Assembly: GCA_945860255.1 (NCBI GenBank)
Contig: CAMAQI010000034.1
Span: 1-17,953, forward strand
Length of the DNA: 17,953 bases
DNA from: Methylacidiphilum caldifontis
GTDB taxonomy: Bacteria; Verrucomicrobiota; Verrucomicrobiia; Methylacidiphilales; CAMAQI01
Direction of reading: 5' to 3'
Both the position numbers and the translations under genes were made by a program. Positions 1-6,449 of the stretch are shown here, piece by piece; the stretch's first letter is position 1; each line of letters opens with the position of its first letter. The notes below the pieces were generated by a model. That model was not told where the DNA came from and did not search any database. It worked only from the letters and a program-made list of their open reading frames with translations.

Positions 1-11
1 AGGCTTAAGAC

Positions 12-737
12 ATGGAAGATGCCCTCGAACTCAGTAACTACCTACCGCTCTCTTTCAAAAGCGTGAAGGAGGAGGAATATATTCAGTTCCTGTGGGACAC
101 CTTCGAGACAAACTATACGTATGGCAAATACCAGTTCGCATTTCTCGCCTACCACATGCTCACCATGAGCTTCGTCTATTTCAACATCTGGCAGATCAAG
201 CAGAGCGTACCGGAGGATTTCGAGAAAGGATTGATCGGCTTTGGCAAGGATATGGAGAAGGGGCTACTTACTGCAACCTCACCCTTTTCATTCAGCGTGG
301 TTCCTGAGCGCACCATGCTGCGGTTTCTTAAACTTATCGCCTGTGATAATGGCAAGATCGGCACCTACGCTAAGTTGGTAGATGATCGTAATGAGACAGC
401 TCACCCCAACGGCAATATATTCTTTAGCACAAAGGAATCATTGCATATCAAGATTCACGAAATTCTCCGCATTGTGGAAGAAATTCAGACTCATTCACAA
501 TCTACCATCGAGAAATGCTACGAAGACTTTCTTATTAAAAATCATGACGTGGAAAATCGAGAGTATCCTGATTCTCTTGATCAGATTCGAGAAGTATTAA
601 TTCACGGCTTCTACTTTTCACAAAAAGACATCGATATTTGTCGATTCTTTGATGTTGATCGATTATCAGAAAAATCAAGCTTTGAAGAAATAACAGATCT
701 TCATCAAACTTTAAAGAAAAGCTTTTCTCATGAGTGA
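12..737 (+). CDS. HEPN-motif protein, putative ribonuclease partner of the KAP NTPase
   Basis: This 241-residue protein has no signal peptide or clear membrane segment. An in-frame TAA at 6-8 supports the start at 12, with AGG eight bases upstream. Residues R126 to H131 read RNETAH. This matches the R-(N/D/H)-x3-H signature (Rx4-6H) of HEPN ribonucleases, and it sits within predicted helices, as expected for that all-alpha fold. HEPN proteins are common in toxin-antitoxin, abortive infection and other antiphage systems, where they cut RNA. The last 8 bases overlap the start of the KAP NTPase gene, so the two are probably translationally coupled and act together. The rest of the protein is not recognised. 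The gene itself is secure; the HEPN assignment rests on one motif plus context. Confidence 0.8.
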   Translation: MEDALELSNYLPLSFKSVKEEEYIQFLWDTFETNYTYGKYQFAFLAYHMLTMSFVYFNIWQIKQSVPEDFEKGLIGFGKDMEKGLLTATSPFSFSVVPERTMLRFLKLIACDNGKIGTYAKLVDDRNETAHPNGNIFFSTKESLHIKIHEILRIVEEIQTHSQSTIEKCYEDFLIKNHDVENREYPDSLDQIREVLIHGFYFSQKDIDICRFFDVDRLSEKSSFEEITDLHQTLKKSFSHE

Positions 738-2088
738 AAATTCAGCCTTAAATTTTAAGGATTACGATAAACTCGAGCGCAAGTGCTTTTGCGAAAAACT
801 GGAGAACTTCTTATTGATTGAGCATGATTTTGTCGAGGGAAGTTTGGTGGTGAGCCTCAATGCCCCCTTTGGTTCCGGAAAGACGACGTTTCTTTCCATG
901 TGGAAGGACGATTTTGAGGGACGCAAAAAGATGGATGAAAAACTGCCCACGGCGATCATTCTCAACGCATGGGAGAGCGACTATTGTGGCGATCCCCTGT
1001 TGTCGATTGTCGCAAGCCTCATCCATGTGGCTGAAACAGATGAACCCAAAGAAGCTGCGAGTCGATTAAAGCTACTTCGTGATGCGGCAGAGGATATAGC
1101 ATGGTTTTCGATTGGATCGACGAATAGCACGTTTTCGAAATGGGCAGGTATCGATCCCCTGGCTGGAGTTAAGCTGGCGAAGGAAAAGAAGGAGAGCAAG
1201 AAACCAAAGGTTCTTGATTTCGTCACGTTATATGAGAAACGAACACAATCTCTCCAAAAATTAAAAGCCGCATTAAGAGAAAACTTTGGCGGCGAACATC
1301 CGAAAGTTTTCATCTTTGTGGATGAGTTAGACCGTTGCCGTCCAGATTACGCCATCAGCTATCTCGAAACCATCAAACATGTTTTCGATATTCATGGACT
1401 TGTTTTTGTATTGGCGGTGGATTACGGGCAACTCGAGTCCTCCGCAAAAGCACTCTTCGGAGAGGGACTCGTCTTTTCGGAGTATTTTCGTAAATTTGTT
1501 CAGCGAAGCTTTAATTTGCCAATGCCAAGCGAAGCGGGTCTCGAAAGTTTGGCTCGTCATTATGCTCAAAATTATATCGAGAAGCAGAACAAACGGATGA
1601 GCATGATTAAAATGCCAGATGCCGTTGATCGTATCACTGAGCTCAGTCTGGCCTTGAAAATGACCCCGCGACAGATTCAAGAGGTTTTCCGGATCGTCGG
1701 GCATACTTCGATTGGAAACGTGGATACAAGGGGTGGATTGTATTGGTGCATTGGTTCGGCATTAATTTTGATGGCTTCATTGAAGGTCTCCTCTCAACCT
1801 TATTATGTTTCACTAGGGGATGAATCTGAAACGCCAGAAAACTTTGCAGCCTTTTTACTATCTCTTTTTAAACCCAAGGAGGCCCGCTGGTGGTTTTCTG
1901 TATATGCGACTTCCTCTCAAAGACAGATTAACGATCTCCCCGGGGTTTTTCAAAAAACAGGCTTGAGTGGAAAAGATGAACCGATTGATCTTAATCCATT
2001 TACTCAAGGTTGGGGGAGCTATTCGTATGCAGGACTACCAAAAATCTACCAAGAAATCGAAAGCGCCTCAACTTTTGCACAAAAATAA
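730..2088 (+). CDS. KAP family P-loop NTPase
   Basis: This 452-residue ATPase has Walker A at residues 48-53 (GSGKTT, preceded by NAPF) and an extended Walker B around residues 193-205 (FIFVDELDRCRP). The DELDRCRP block and the following HVFDIHGLVFVLAVD stretch are diagnostic of KAP NTPases, the family that includes Kidins220/ARMS and the F-plasmid exclusion protein PifA. The first glycine of the classical GxxxxGK[ST] Walker A is replaced by alanine. Some KAP proteins carry membrane helices inserted in the P-loop domain; none is evident here, so this one is probably cytosolic. Bacterial KAP proteins are often found in phage-exclusion and defence loci. The gene overlaps the HEPN-motif gene by 8 bases, and the ParA-type gene begins 30 bases after it, consistent with one operon. 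The KAP call is firm; a defence role is inferred. Confidence 0.9.
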   Translation: MSENSALNFKDYDKLERKCFCEKLENFLLIEHDFVEGSLVVSLNAPFGSGKTTFLSMWKDDFEGRKKMDEKLPTAIILNAWESDYCGDPLLSIVASLIHVAETDEPKEAASRLKLLRDAAEDIAWFSIGSTNSTFSKWAGIDPLAGVKLAKEKKESKKPKVLDFVTLYEKRTQSLQKLKAALRENFGGEHPKVFIFVDELDRCRPDYAISYLETIKHVFDIHGLVFVLAVDYGQLESSAKALFGEGLVFSEYFRKFVQRSFNLPMPSEAGLESLARHYAQNYIEKQNKRMSMIKMPDAVDRITELSLALKMTPRQIQEVFRIVGHTSIGNVDTRGGLYWCIGSALILMASLKVSSQPYYVSLGDESETPENFAAFLLSLFKPKEARWWFSVYATSSQRQINDLPGVFQKTGLSGKDEPIDLNPFTQGWGSYSYAGLPKIYQEIESASTFAQK

Positions 2089-2118
2089 GCAAAATCGACA
2101 ATCAAAAAAGGGGACAAT

Positions 2119-3093
2119 ATGATCGGAAATGCGAAGGTGATCAGTTTTATCAATCTCAAAGGAGGCGTTGGTAAAACAACAACAGCGGTAAACGTGGCGG
2201 TGGAGCTGTCGCGACGTTCTTTCACCGACGGAAGCAAGACTCGGGTTTTATTGATTGATCTGGACCCTCAAAGCAATGCAAGCATCTCATTTCTTTCAGA
2301 AGATCAGTATCAACACATTCAAAATCAAAACACGTTGAAAGAGCTTTTTTTGCATGCGCTTTCGCCTTCAAATAAATTAAATCCACAGTCGTTCGATTTA
2401 ACAACCATTCGATACAGACTTGAGTATTTAAAATCTCGAGGCTGTCACTTGGATCTCATTCCGTGCTCACTAGACATCATCGATCTTCAAGATCGGTTGA
2501 CCTCTTTTAGAAGTCCTCACCTCAGTCCAATGGATATTCTAGGAAATGCGCTTCACCAACTTCAACGAAATAACTGGTGTGGAGAACAAGCCTACACGCA
2601 TATTGTGGTCGATTGTCCTCCCAGTTTAGGCATGCTGACAATGAACGCACTGTCCATCAGCGATTATTTCGTCGTCCCCACGTTTCTGGACCAATACTCT
2701 TATTGGGGTTTGCATAAAATTGTTGAACGAATGGACGCATTGAGACAATCCAAAGCGAGTTGTAACATCAAACTTCTCGGGGTTCTTTTTTCGAAAGTGG
2801 ATCCGGATGAAAGAAATCAAGAAAATGTCTCATGGAGAAAAAAATTCAATTCATGGTGTGAATCTGAACAAAACAAAAAAAACCTTAAAAAATTGTGTAT
2901 CTCAGAAAAAATAATATTTGATGCCGAGATTCCTTCCTACGAGGTGATACGAAAATCTGAATCATTCTCAAAACCTCTGCTTGTCTACCCGGCAGAAGGA
3001 AATGATAAAAATAAACAGGCGATTCTTCTTTCAAAATATACATCCCTGGTAAACGAAATGTTTCTTCGAATGAATCCCAAAAAATCTAGCTAA
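2119..3093 (+). CDS. ParA/MinD-type (Soj-like) ATPase without a ParB partner
   Basis: This 324-residue protein has the deviant Walker A KGGVGKTT at residues 14-21, with the signature lysine two residues after its start. It also has LLIDLDPQSN near residues 44-53 and the switch segment VVDCPPSLG at 163-171. These define the ParA/Soj/MinD family, whose ATP-dependent dimers bind DNA or membrane and position plasmids, chromosomes or protein complexes. No ParB gene and no centromere-like repeat array are seen nearby. The gene follows the KAP gene by 30 bases, with AAAGGGGA ahead of the ATG. It may therefore be the third member of the HEPN-KAP operon rather than a partition gene. A remnant of a plasmid or integrative-element partition locus is the alternative. 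It looks more AT-rich than its neighbours, which would fit horizontal transfer. Confidence 0.88.
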   Translation: MIGNAKVISFINLKGGVGKTTTAVNVAVELSRRSFTDGSKTRVLLIDLDPQSNASISFLSEDQYQHIQNQNTLKELFLHALSPSNKLNPQSFDLTTIRYRLEYLKSRGCHLDLIPCSLDIIDLQDRLTSFRSPHLSPMDILGNALHQLQRNNWCGEQAYTHIVVDCPPSLGMLTMNALSISDYFVVPTFLDQYSYWGLHKIVERMDALRQSKASCNIKLLGVLFSKVDPDERNQENVSWRKKFNSWCESEQNKKNLKKLCISEKIIFDAEIPSYEVIRKSESFSKPLLVYPAEGNDKNKQAILLSKYTSLVNEMFLRMNPKKSS

Positions 3094-3132
3094 CAGTCTT
3101 ATACTCAATCGTCTCTGAAGTGTAAATAGTAG

Positions 3133-3225
3133 GAGGAGAATTATTGGAATCAAATTAAATCCGGTAAAACGCCCGATCTTTTGGCGCAGACCCTGGCGGA
3201 GCGTATGATGACGATTTTGATTTAA
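3133..3225 (+). pseudogene. Possible coding remnant after a strong ribosome-binding site
   Basis: AGGAGGAG at 3131-3138 is a near-ideal ribosome-binding site, but no ATG or GTG follows at a usable distance. The frame that begins at 3133 is open to the TAA at 3223-3225 and encodes about 30 residues, including NQIKSGKTPDLLAQTLAER, which looks like genuine protein sequence. Two in-frame TAG codons (3127-3132) precede it. I read this as the tail of a broken gene, or a small gene that lost its start. I do not recognise the family. Confidence 0.25.
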
Positions 3226-3238
3226 GAGTTTGTTTTTA

Positions 3239-3266
3239 TTGCTTTTCCTCTTTTTTGTGGTATTTT
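3239..3266 (+). promoter_or_regulatory. Predicted promoter of the XRE gene
   Basis: TTGCTT at 3239-3244 and TATTTT at 3261-3266, with 16 bases between them, form a plausible sigma-70-type promoter. A transcript starting near 3273 would leave a leader of about 15 bases containing AAAAGGA (3275-3281), which is correctly spaced from the ATG at 3288. The -10 element lies inside the inverted repeat described separately. The A+T-rich surroundings make the exact boxes uncertain. Confidence 0.4.
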
Positions 3267-3278
3267 TTTACCACAAAA
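3253..3278. promoter_or_regulatory. Perfect inverted repeat, probable XRE operator
   Basis: TTTTGTGGTA (3253-3262), six T residues, then TACCACAAAA (3269-3278) form a perfect 10-bp inverted repeat. It covers the predicted -10 region and ends 9 bases before the XRE start codon. Dimeric XRE repressors usually bind such dyads, so negative autoregulation of the XRE-metallopeptidase pair is the simplest reading. The symmetry is seen directly; its role as an operator is inferred. Confidence 0.65.
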
Positions 3279-3287
3279 GGATTTTCA

Positions 3288-3659
3288 ATGTTTCACGAAA
3301 AAATTAAAGCACTACGAATCTCCAAGAGACTCACTCTCAGGGATTTTTGTCATCAATTAGGGCTTGATCCCAGTAATTGGAGTAAAGTTGAAAGAGGGGT
3401 AAATCCTCCTCCAGGAGATCTCGCGCTTTTGGAGCGTATCGCCTCTTTCTTTGCTCTCCAAGGGGAAGAGAAGCTTTCTCTTCTAGATGCCGCTGCCCTC
3501 GATCGACGGGAGATTCCTGCAGATCTCGCCAAAGAACCTGAATTCATGAAAACATTGCCCGCTTTTTTTCGTGCGGCCCGGGGTCATGAATTCTCCGAAG
3601 ATCAGATGAAGGCATTTATTGAAGAGGTGAAGCAGCTTCATGCCCCTGATCGTTTTTGA
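3288..3659 (+). CDS. XRE-family helix-turn-helix transcriptional regulator
   Basis: This 123-residue protein has an N-terminal XRE (lambda-repressor/Cro-like) DNA-binding domain at about residues 5-60, including ISKRLTLRDFCHQLGLDPSN and WSKVERGVNPP. The frame opens at 3255, but the ATG at 3288 is preferred. AAAAGGA lies six bases before it, and the XRE fold begins immediately; the longer version would translate through the operator dyad. The C-terminal half (EFMKTLPAFFRAARG and beyond) is acidic-helical and may mediate dimerisation or contact with the peptidase. The metallopeptidase gene starts 8 bases downstream. By analogy with ImmR-ImmA of ICEBs1, the regulator could be inactivated by the partner protease, or the pair could act as antitoxin and toxin. 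Confidence 0.9.
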   Translation: MFHEKIKALRISKRLTLRDFCHQLGLDPSNWSKVERGVNPPPGDLALLERIASFFALQGEEKLSLLDAAALDRREIPADLAKEPEFMKTLPAFFRAARGHEFSEDQMKAFIEEVKQLHAPDRF

Positions 3660-3667
3660 GGTGAACT

Positions 3668-4270
3668 ATGGATTCTATCGGGAAGAAGATTGATGATCTG
3701 CGGAATCAATATCCGATTTTGAGGGAGGATGTGATTCCTTTGGATATCTTTTCATTTTTTGAAATTGATTTAGGTTTGGATCCAATTCCTTTTGATGGGT
3801 TGACCTCTCGCTATCAAGTGGAGGCGGCGATTAAGGCGGATTTCACAGGTCTCTATGTCGATGCGGAGCAGTATTTGTTTATGGAGCGAGGTCCTGTTTG
3901 GAAATTAAATCGTTTGCGTTTTACGATTGCCCATGAGTTGGCTCATTATTTTTTACATCAATCGTTTCCTCAAGATAAAGATTTTTCGTCAGTCACGGGA
4001 TTTGCAAGATGGAGCTCCGATTATGGGGGTAAAAAGTATATCATCGAACAAGAAGCGAATGAATTCGCTGGGCGTCTACTTGTCCCCTATCGCCGCCTCA
4101 ATGAAATGTTCGAAGAGTTTGCAGATGAAGCTAAAAAAATAATACCTCATTTTCTGGCAAATGAGCAGTTGCGTTATCAGTTTTCTGAACGAGTGGCACC
4201 TCGGTTTGGGGTGAATACCGGGGTTATTGAGGTTCGTTTGGATCGAGAAAATCTTTGGCCTGTTTCGTAA
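3668..4270 (+). CDS. ImmA/IrrE family zinc metallopeptidase
   Basis: This 200-residue protein has the zinc-protease motif HELAH at residues 89-93, where H89 and H93 are zinc ligands and E90 is catalytic. A downstream EQEANEFAGRLLVP at 127-140 supplies the third ligand, E129. Both are characteristic of the ImmA/IrrE (COG2856) family, which includes ICEBs1 ImmA, which cleaves its cognate XRE repressor, and Deinococcus IrrE. The gene lies 8 bases after the XRE gene with GAGGTG ahead of the ATG, so the two are cotranscribed. Such pairs occur in prophages, integrative elements and stress or toxin modules, which agrees with the accessory look of this region. The substrate is not visible; the neighbouring regulator is the obvious candidate. 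Confidence 0.9.
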   Translation: MDSIGKKIDDLRNQYPILREDVIPLDIFSFFEIDLGLDPIPFDGLTSRYQVEAAIKADFTGLYVDAEQYLFMERGPVWKLNRLRFTIAHELAHYFLHQSFPQDKDFSSVTGFARWSSDYGGKKYIIEQEANEFAGRLLVPYRRLNEMFEEFADEAKKIIPHFLANEQLRYQFSERVAPRFGVNTGVIEVRLDRENLWPVS

Positions 4271-4318
4271 CTATTTTCGGCAACTCCGCACGACCAAGGC
4301 ATGGAAAATTCACTATGG

Positions 4319-4714
4319 TCAACGGAATGTTCCCATTTGGTCGGATAATTCTTTCGGAAATTGGGATGCGAGATTCACATCCGATCCCTTTTCTTCTGTT
4401 TTATAGATTTGAATATAATCTGGAGGCGGATTGACTACGGGAGCATTCACCTGACGTGTTCTGAAATCCCCTAAAATAATTTCTGTTTGTGGGAGTGTCG
4501 AAAGCGCCCTCCAGTAAAAATATTGCCTAAGGGATTGATGGGGATTGCTTGGGCGGGAGAGTACTTTTGCTGTAAAAAACTTGTGACAGACGATCTCATT
4601 TTTTGGGAAAACAAGCCCGGCGAGTTTTATAGGATTGAGCCAGCGTAAGGGAGTTTTTCGAACTGCACTGTAGTAAAGATTAAATCCGTCTACATATAAG
4701 AAAGTCTTTTTCAT
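4319..4714 (-). pseudogene. Truncated NYN (LabA/PIN-like) domain protein
   Basis: The reading frame begins MKKTFLYVDGFNLYYSA, the typical N-terminus of NYN-domain (LabA/DUF88-like) nucleases. It includes the first catalytic-type aspartate (VDGFNLYY) and reaches the mid-domain block EEKGSDVNLAS. It then stops after about 17 unrelated-looking residues. In intact relatives the segment after GSDVNLA continues with a helix and an SxDSD-like acidic motif, which is missing here, so the active site is incomplete. I did not find the lost half in the adjacent 50 bases. The frame is open further upstream, to 4768, but that part is occupied by a hairpin and the family homology starts at 4714. Most likely this is a 3'-truncated pseudogene. 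A functional short form is possible but unlikely. Confidence 0.6.
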
Positions 4715-4738
4715 CCTCGTTTTAGCCTTTAAAACGCA

Positions 4739-4764
4739 AGGGCTACTCCTTGCGGAGTAGCCCT
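4739..4764. repeat. Perfect 11-bp stem with a GCAA (GNRA) tetraloop
   Basis: AGGGCTACTCC (4739-4749), TTGC, then GGAGTAGCCCT (4754-4764) form a perfect stem-loop. Read on the minus strand the loop is GCAA, a stable GNRA tetraloop, which suggests that the RNA made from that strand is the functional form. It lies 25 bases upstream of the truncated NYN start and is followed on that strand by TGCGTTTTAAAGG. That flank is too weak a T-run for a classical terminator, so an attenuator, an mRNA leader structure or a REP-like dispersed palindrome are all possible. Confidence 0.7.
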
Positions 4765-4768
4765 GCAC

Positions 4769-5083
4769 TGGTTCACCGAGGATTCCCAGATGATGTAATT
4801 GGAAAAGTATTGATGCCGTGCATGGATGTCAATCGAATTTAAGGGAGTAAATATGATCAATGGAGGTAATCTTTGATAAGTCATAGAACTGCTCTTGAAT
4901 TTGATTTTACATCTTTATTCAGAGTTAGTAGTCACGCCTAAAGTCGTCAAGGGTGTACATGAGAATAATTGACTTACATGAATTAAGTTCTCCTGAAGTA
5001 ATCAATCCAGAGGAACTATCGACAAAAACGCTCATCGACGTTTACGGAGTCGGTTGAGATCATCTATTTTTGATTTTGCTTTG
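4769..5083. other. Gene-poor interval with only short ORFs
   Basis: No convincing long gene lies between the hairpin beside the NYN remnant and the end of the deaminase gene. The plus strand carries three short frames, each with a Shine-Dalgarno-like sequence. They are 4853-4876 (7 residues, AAGGGAG upstream), 4873-4941 (22 residues, TTG start after GGAGGT, overlapping the previous stop as TTGA) and 4959-5057 (32 residues, AAGGG upstream). They may be decayed coding sequence. No terminator or promoter stands out. Confidence 0.4.
4959..5057 (+). CDS. Possible small ORF, 32 residues
   Basis: The ATG at 4959 has AAGGG five bases upstream. The frame encodes a short acidic peptide (starting MRIIDLHELSSPEVINPEEL) that ends at the TGA at 5055-5057, just before the convergent deaminase gene. 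The composition is protein-like, but there is no recognisable domain and no other support. It could equally be the last piece of a decayed gene. Confidence 0.2.
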   Translation: MRIIDLHELSSPEVINPEELSTKTLIDVYGVG

Positions 5084-5635
5084 CTAAGTTGCTTTTGACT
5101 TTCCTTTGATTGCAGGGGGGAGAGAACGGAGTTTTTGGGGAGGGGTGAGATTGGCCCACTCCTCGCGGGGATCGGGGAGTTTTAGTTTTTTTACTCCCTT
5201 GGGAAATTGTTTTTGAATTAAGGCATATTGCTCTTGGAGCTCAGGAATCGGGTGGGACCAGTCGTGAAGGTAGAAGATCGCTTTGACCTTTGCTTGGAGA
5301 AGGGCTTTTGAGCAATCGAAGCAGGGGCGCATCGTGGTGTAGGCAATGCTGTTTTCGATCGAAATTCCAAATCGTGCGGCACTGAGAATCGCGTTTTGTT
5401 CCGCATGAACGCAGATACAAACATCGTAGCCTAAGCTATTTTTATACTTTTCTCTGTTTTTACAGCGAACACAACCGCCATCCGTACAGTTGGGCATCCC
5501 TTCAGGGGTTCCGTTGTATCCGGTGGAGATAATTCGATTTTCTTTGACGAGGATTGCGCCGACCTTTCTGCCGAGGCAGTTGGCTTTATCGCGTACGGCG
5601 ATGGCGATGTTCATGTAGTAGTCATTCCAGTTCAT
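5084..5635 (-). CDS. dCMP deaminase (ComEB-like cytidine/deoxycytidylate deaminase)
   Basis: This 183-residue protein carries the zinc-dependent deaminase signature: HAE at 77-79 (H77 a zinc ligand, E79 the proton shuttle) and PCFDC at 104-108 (C105 and C108 zinc ligands). The upstream block GYNGTPEGMPNCTDGGC at 39-55 is typical of deoxycytidylate deaminases and includes their extra cysteines. These enzymes convert dCMP to dUMP and so feed thymidylate synthesis. The catalytic core ends near residue 150, and a basic, proline-containing tail of about 30 residues follows. The gene stands alone on the minus strand, divergent from the PagL-like gene across a 115-bp intergenic region. The family call is firm; the exact substrate within ComEB/dCMP deaminases is by homology. 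Confidence 0.92.
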   Translation of the reverse strand: MNWNDYYMNIAIAVRDKANCLGRKVGAILVKENRIISTGYNGTPEGMPNCTDGGCVRCKNREKYKNSLGYDVCICVHAEQNAILSAARFGISIENSIAYTTMRPCFDCSKALLQAKVKAIFYLHDWSHPIPELQEQYALIQKQFPKGVKKLKLPDPREEWANLTPPQKLRSLPPAIKGKSKAT

Positions 5636-5750
5636 CGTGATCTTGTTGGGGTTCAGTTTGGATCGTGGATAGCATTTTGGCGATTACAAATAGACAAAAT
5701 TGTAACAATTCCGTACACGACAAATCGATTAAAATAGGCAATATCCGGAA

Positions 5751-6407
5751 ATGAAATTCATTTTTCCTTCGGTTTGTTTATTATTTCTCTTCGTAGGGAT
5801 CGCTTCTCTTGATGCCGGGGTTGAGACCCATGCGCTTCCTCATCTCAATAGTGAGGTGACCGTTGGCTCACAGTCGACGAAAGATTGGACGGTAGAGGTC
5901 GGTACGGGGGCTTCCTATTCAAATATTCGGCACTCGAATGGAAATGATTACAAGCTCCTCATGAATGATCTTAGTTTTGCCTATCAGCTTGATGAAGTTT
6001 CGTTAACGGGCTGGCGTCGCGGTTTTACGGAGTGGGTGGCGCAAGCGAACGGTAATGTGATTCTTCAGGGACCTGAGAGTCGAATGTTCGGGATCAGCTT
6101 TGGACCTCGATACAATTTTGTTCAAGAGGGATGGAAAGTCGTTCCTTTTATTGGAGCCCAGATTGGAGCGGTTTTTGCGGATAGTCGCAATAATGCCCTT
6201 AAGAATCACCGGGGACTTGGCCAAGATTTTACGATGATGTTTCAAGTTGAAAGCGGTGTCAAAATCCCTTTAAGCGATACCCTTTTCCTTCGAGTCAGTG
6301 CCGTTTATTCGCACTACTCGAATGGGGGACTTTCTATTCCGAACCATCGGGCGAATAATGATATTGATGCTTTAGGGGCGCGTTTGGCTTTTGGCTCTTC
6401 CTTTTAG
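5751..6407 (+). CDS. PagL-like lipid A deacylase (acyloxyacyl hydrolase family) outer-membrane barrel
   Basis: This 218-residue protein begins with a signal peptide (MKFIFPSVCLLFLFVGIASL, cut near residue 22). The rest is amphipathic strands ending in a C-terminal phenylalanine, as in outer-membrane beta-barrels. The segment SHYSNGGLSIPN at 187-198 matches the PagL active-site region. H188 and S190 correspond to the catalytic His and Ser of Pseudomonas PagL (H-x-S). The family glutamate that completes the triad is not evident in the following ANNDIDALG; an aspartate may substitute, or the enzyme may be altered. PagL removes the 3-O acyl chain of lipid A and so modifies lipopolysaccharide. The gene is monocistronic or paired with the YkgJ-type gene 42 bases downstream. 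Confidence 0.75.
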   Translation: MKFIFPSVCLLFLFVGIASLDAGVETHALPHLNSEVTVGSQSTKDWTVEVGTGASYSNIRHSNGNDYKLLMNDLSFAYQLDEVSLTGWRRGFTEWVAQANGNVILQGPESRMFGISFGPRYNFVQEGWKVVPFIGAQIGAVFADSRNNALKNHRGLGQDFTMMFQVESGVKIPLSDTLFLRVSAVYSHYSNGGLSIPNHRANNDIDALGARLAFGSSF

Positions 6408-6449
6408 TTTTTCATTGCTTCGTGAGAGATTTGTTTAATCTCAAGGGAA

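Noticed and set aside
4764..4800. tRNA fragment or attachment site suggested by GGTTCACC...GATTCCC
   Set aside because: No acceptor stem, anticodon arm or complete T-arm can be formed around it.
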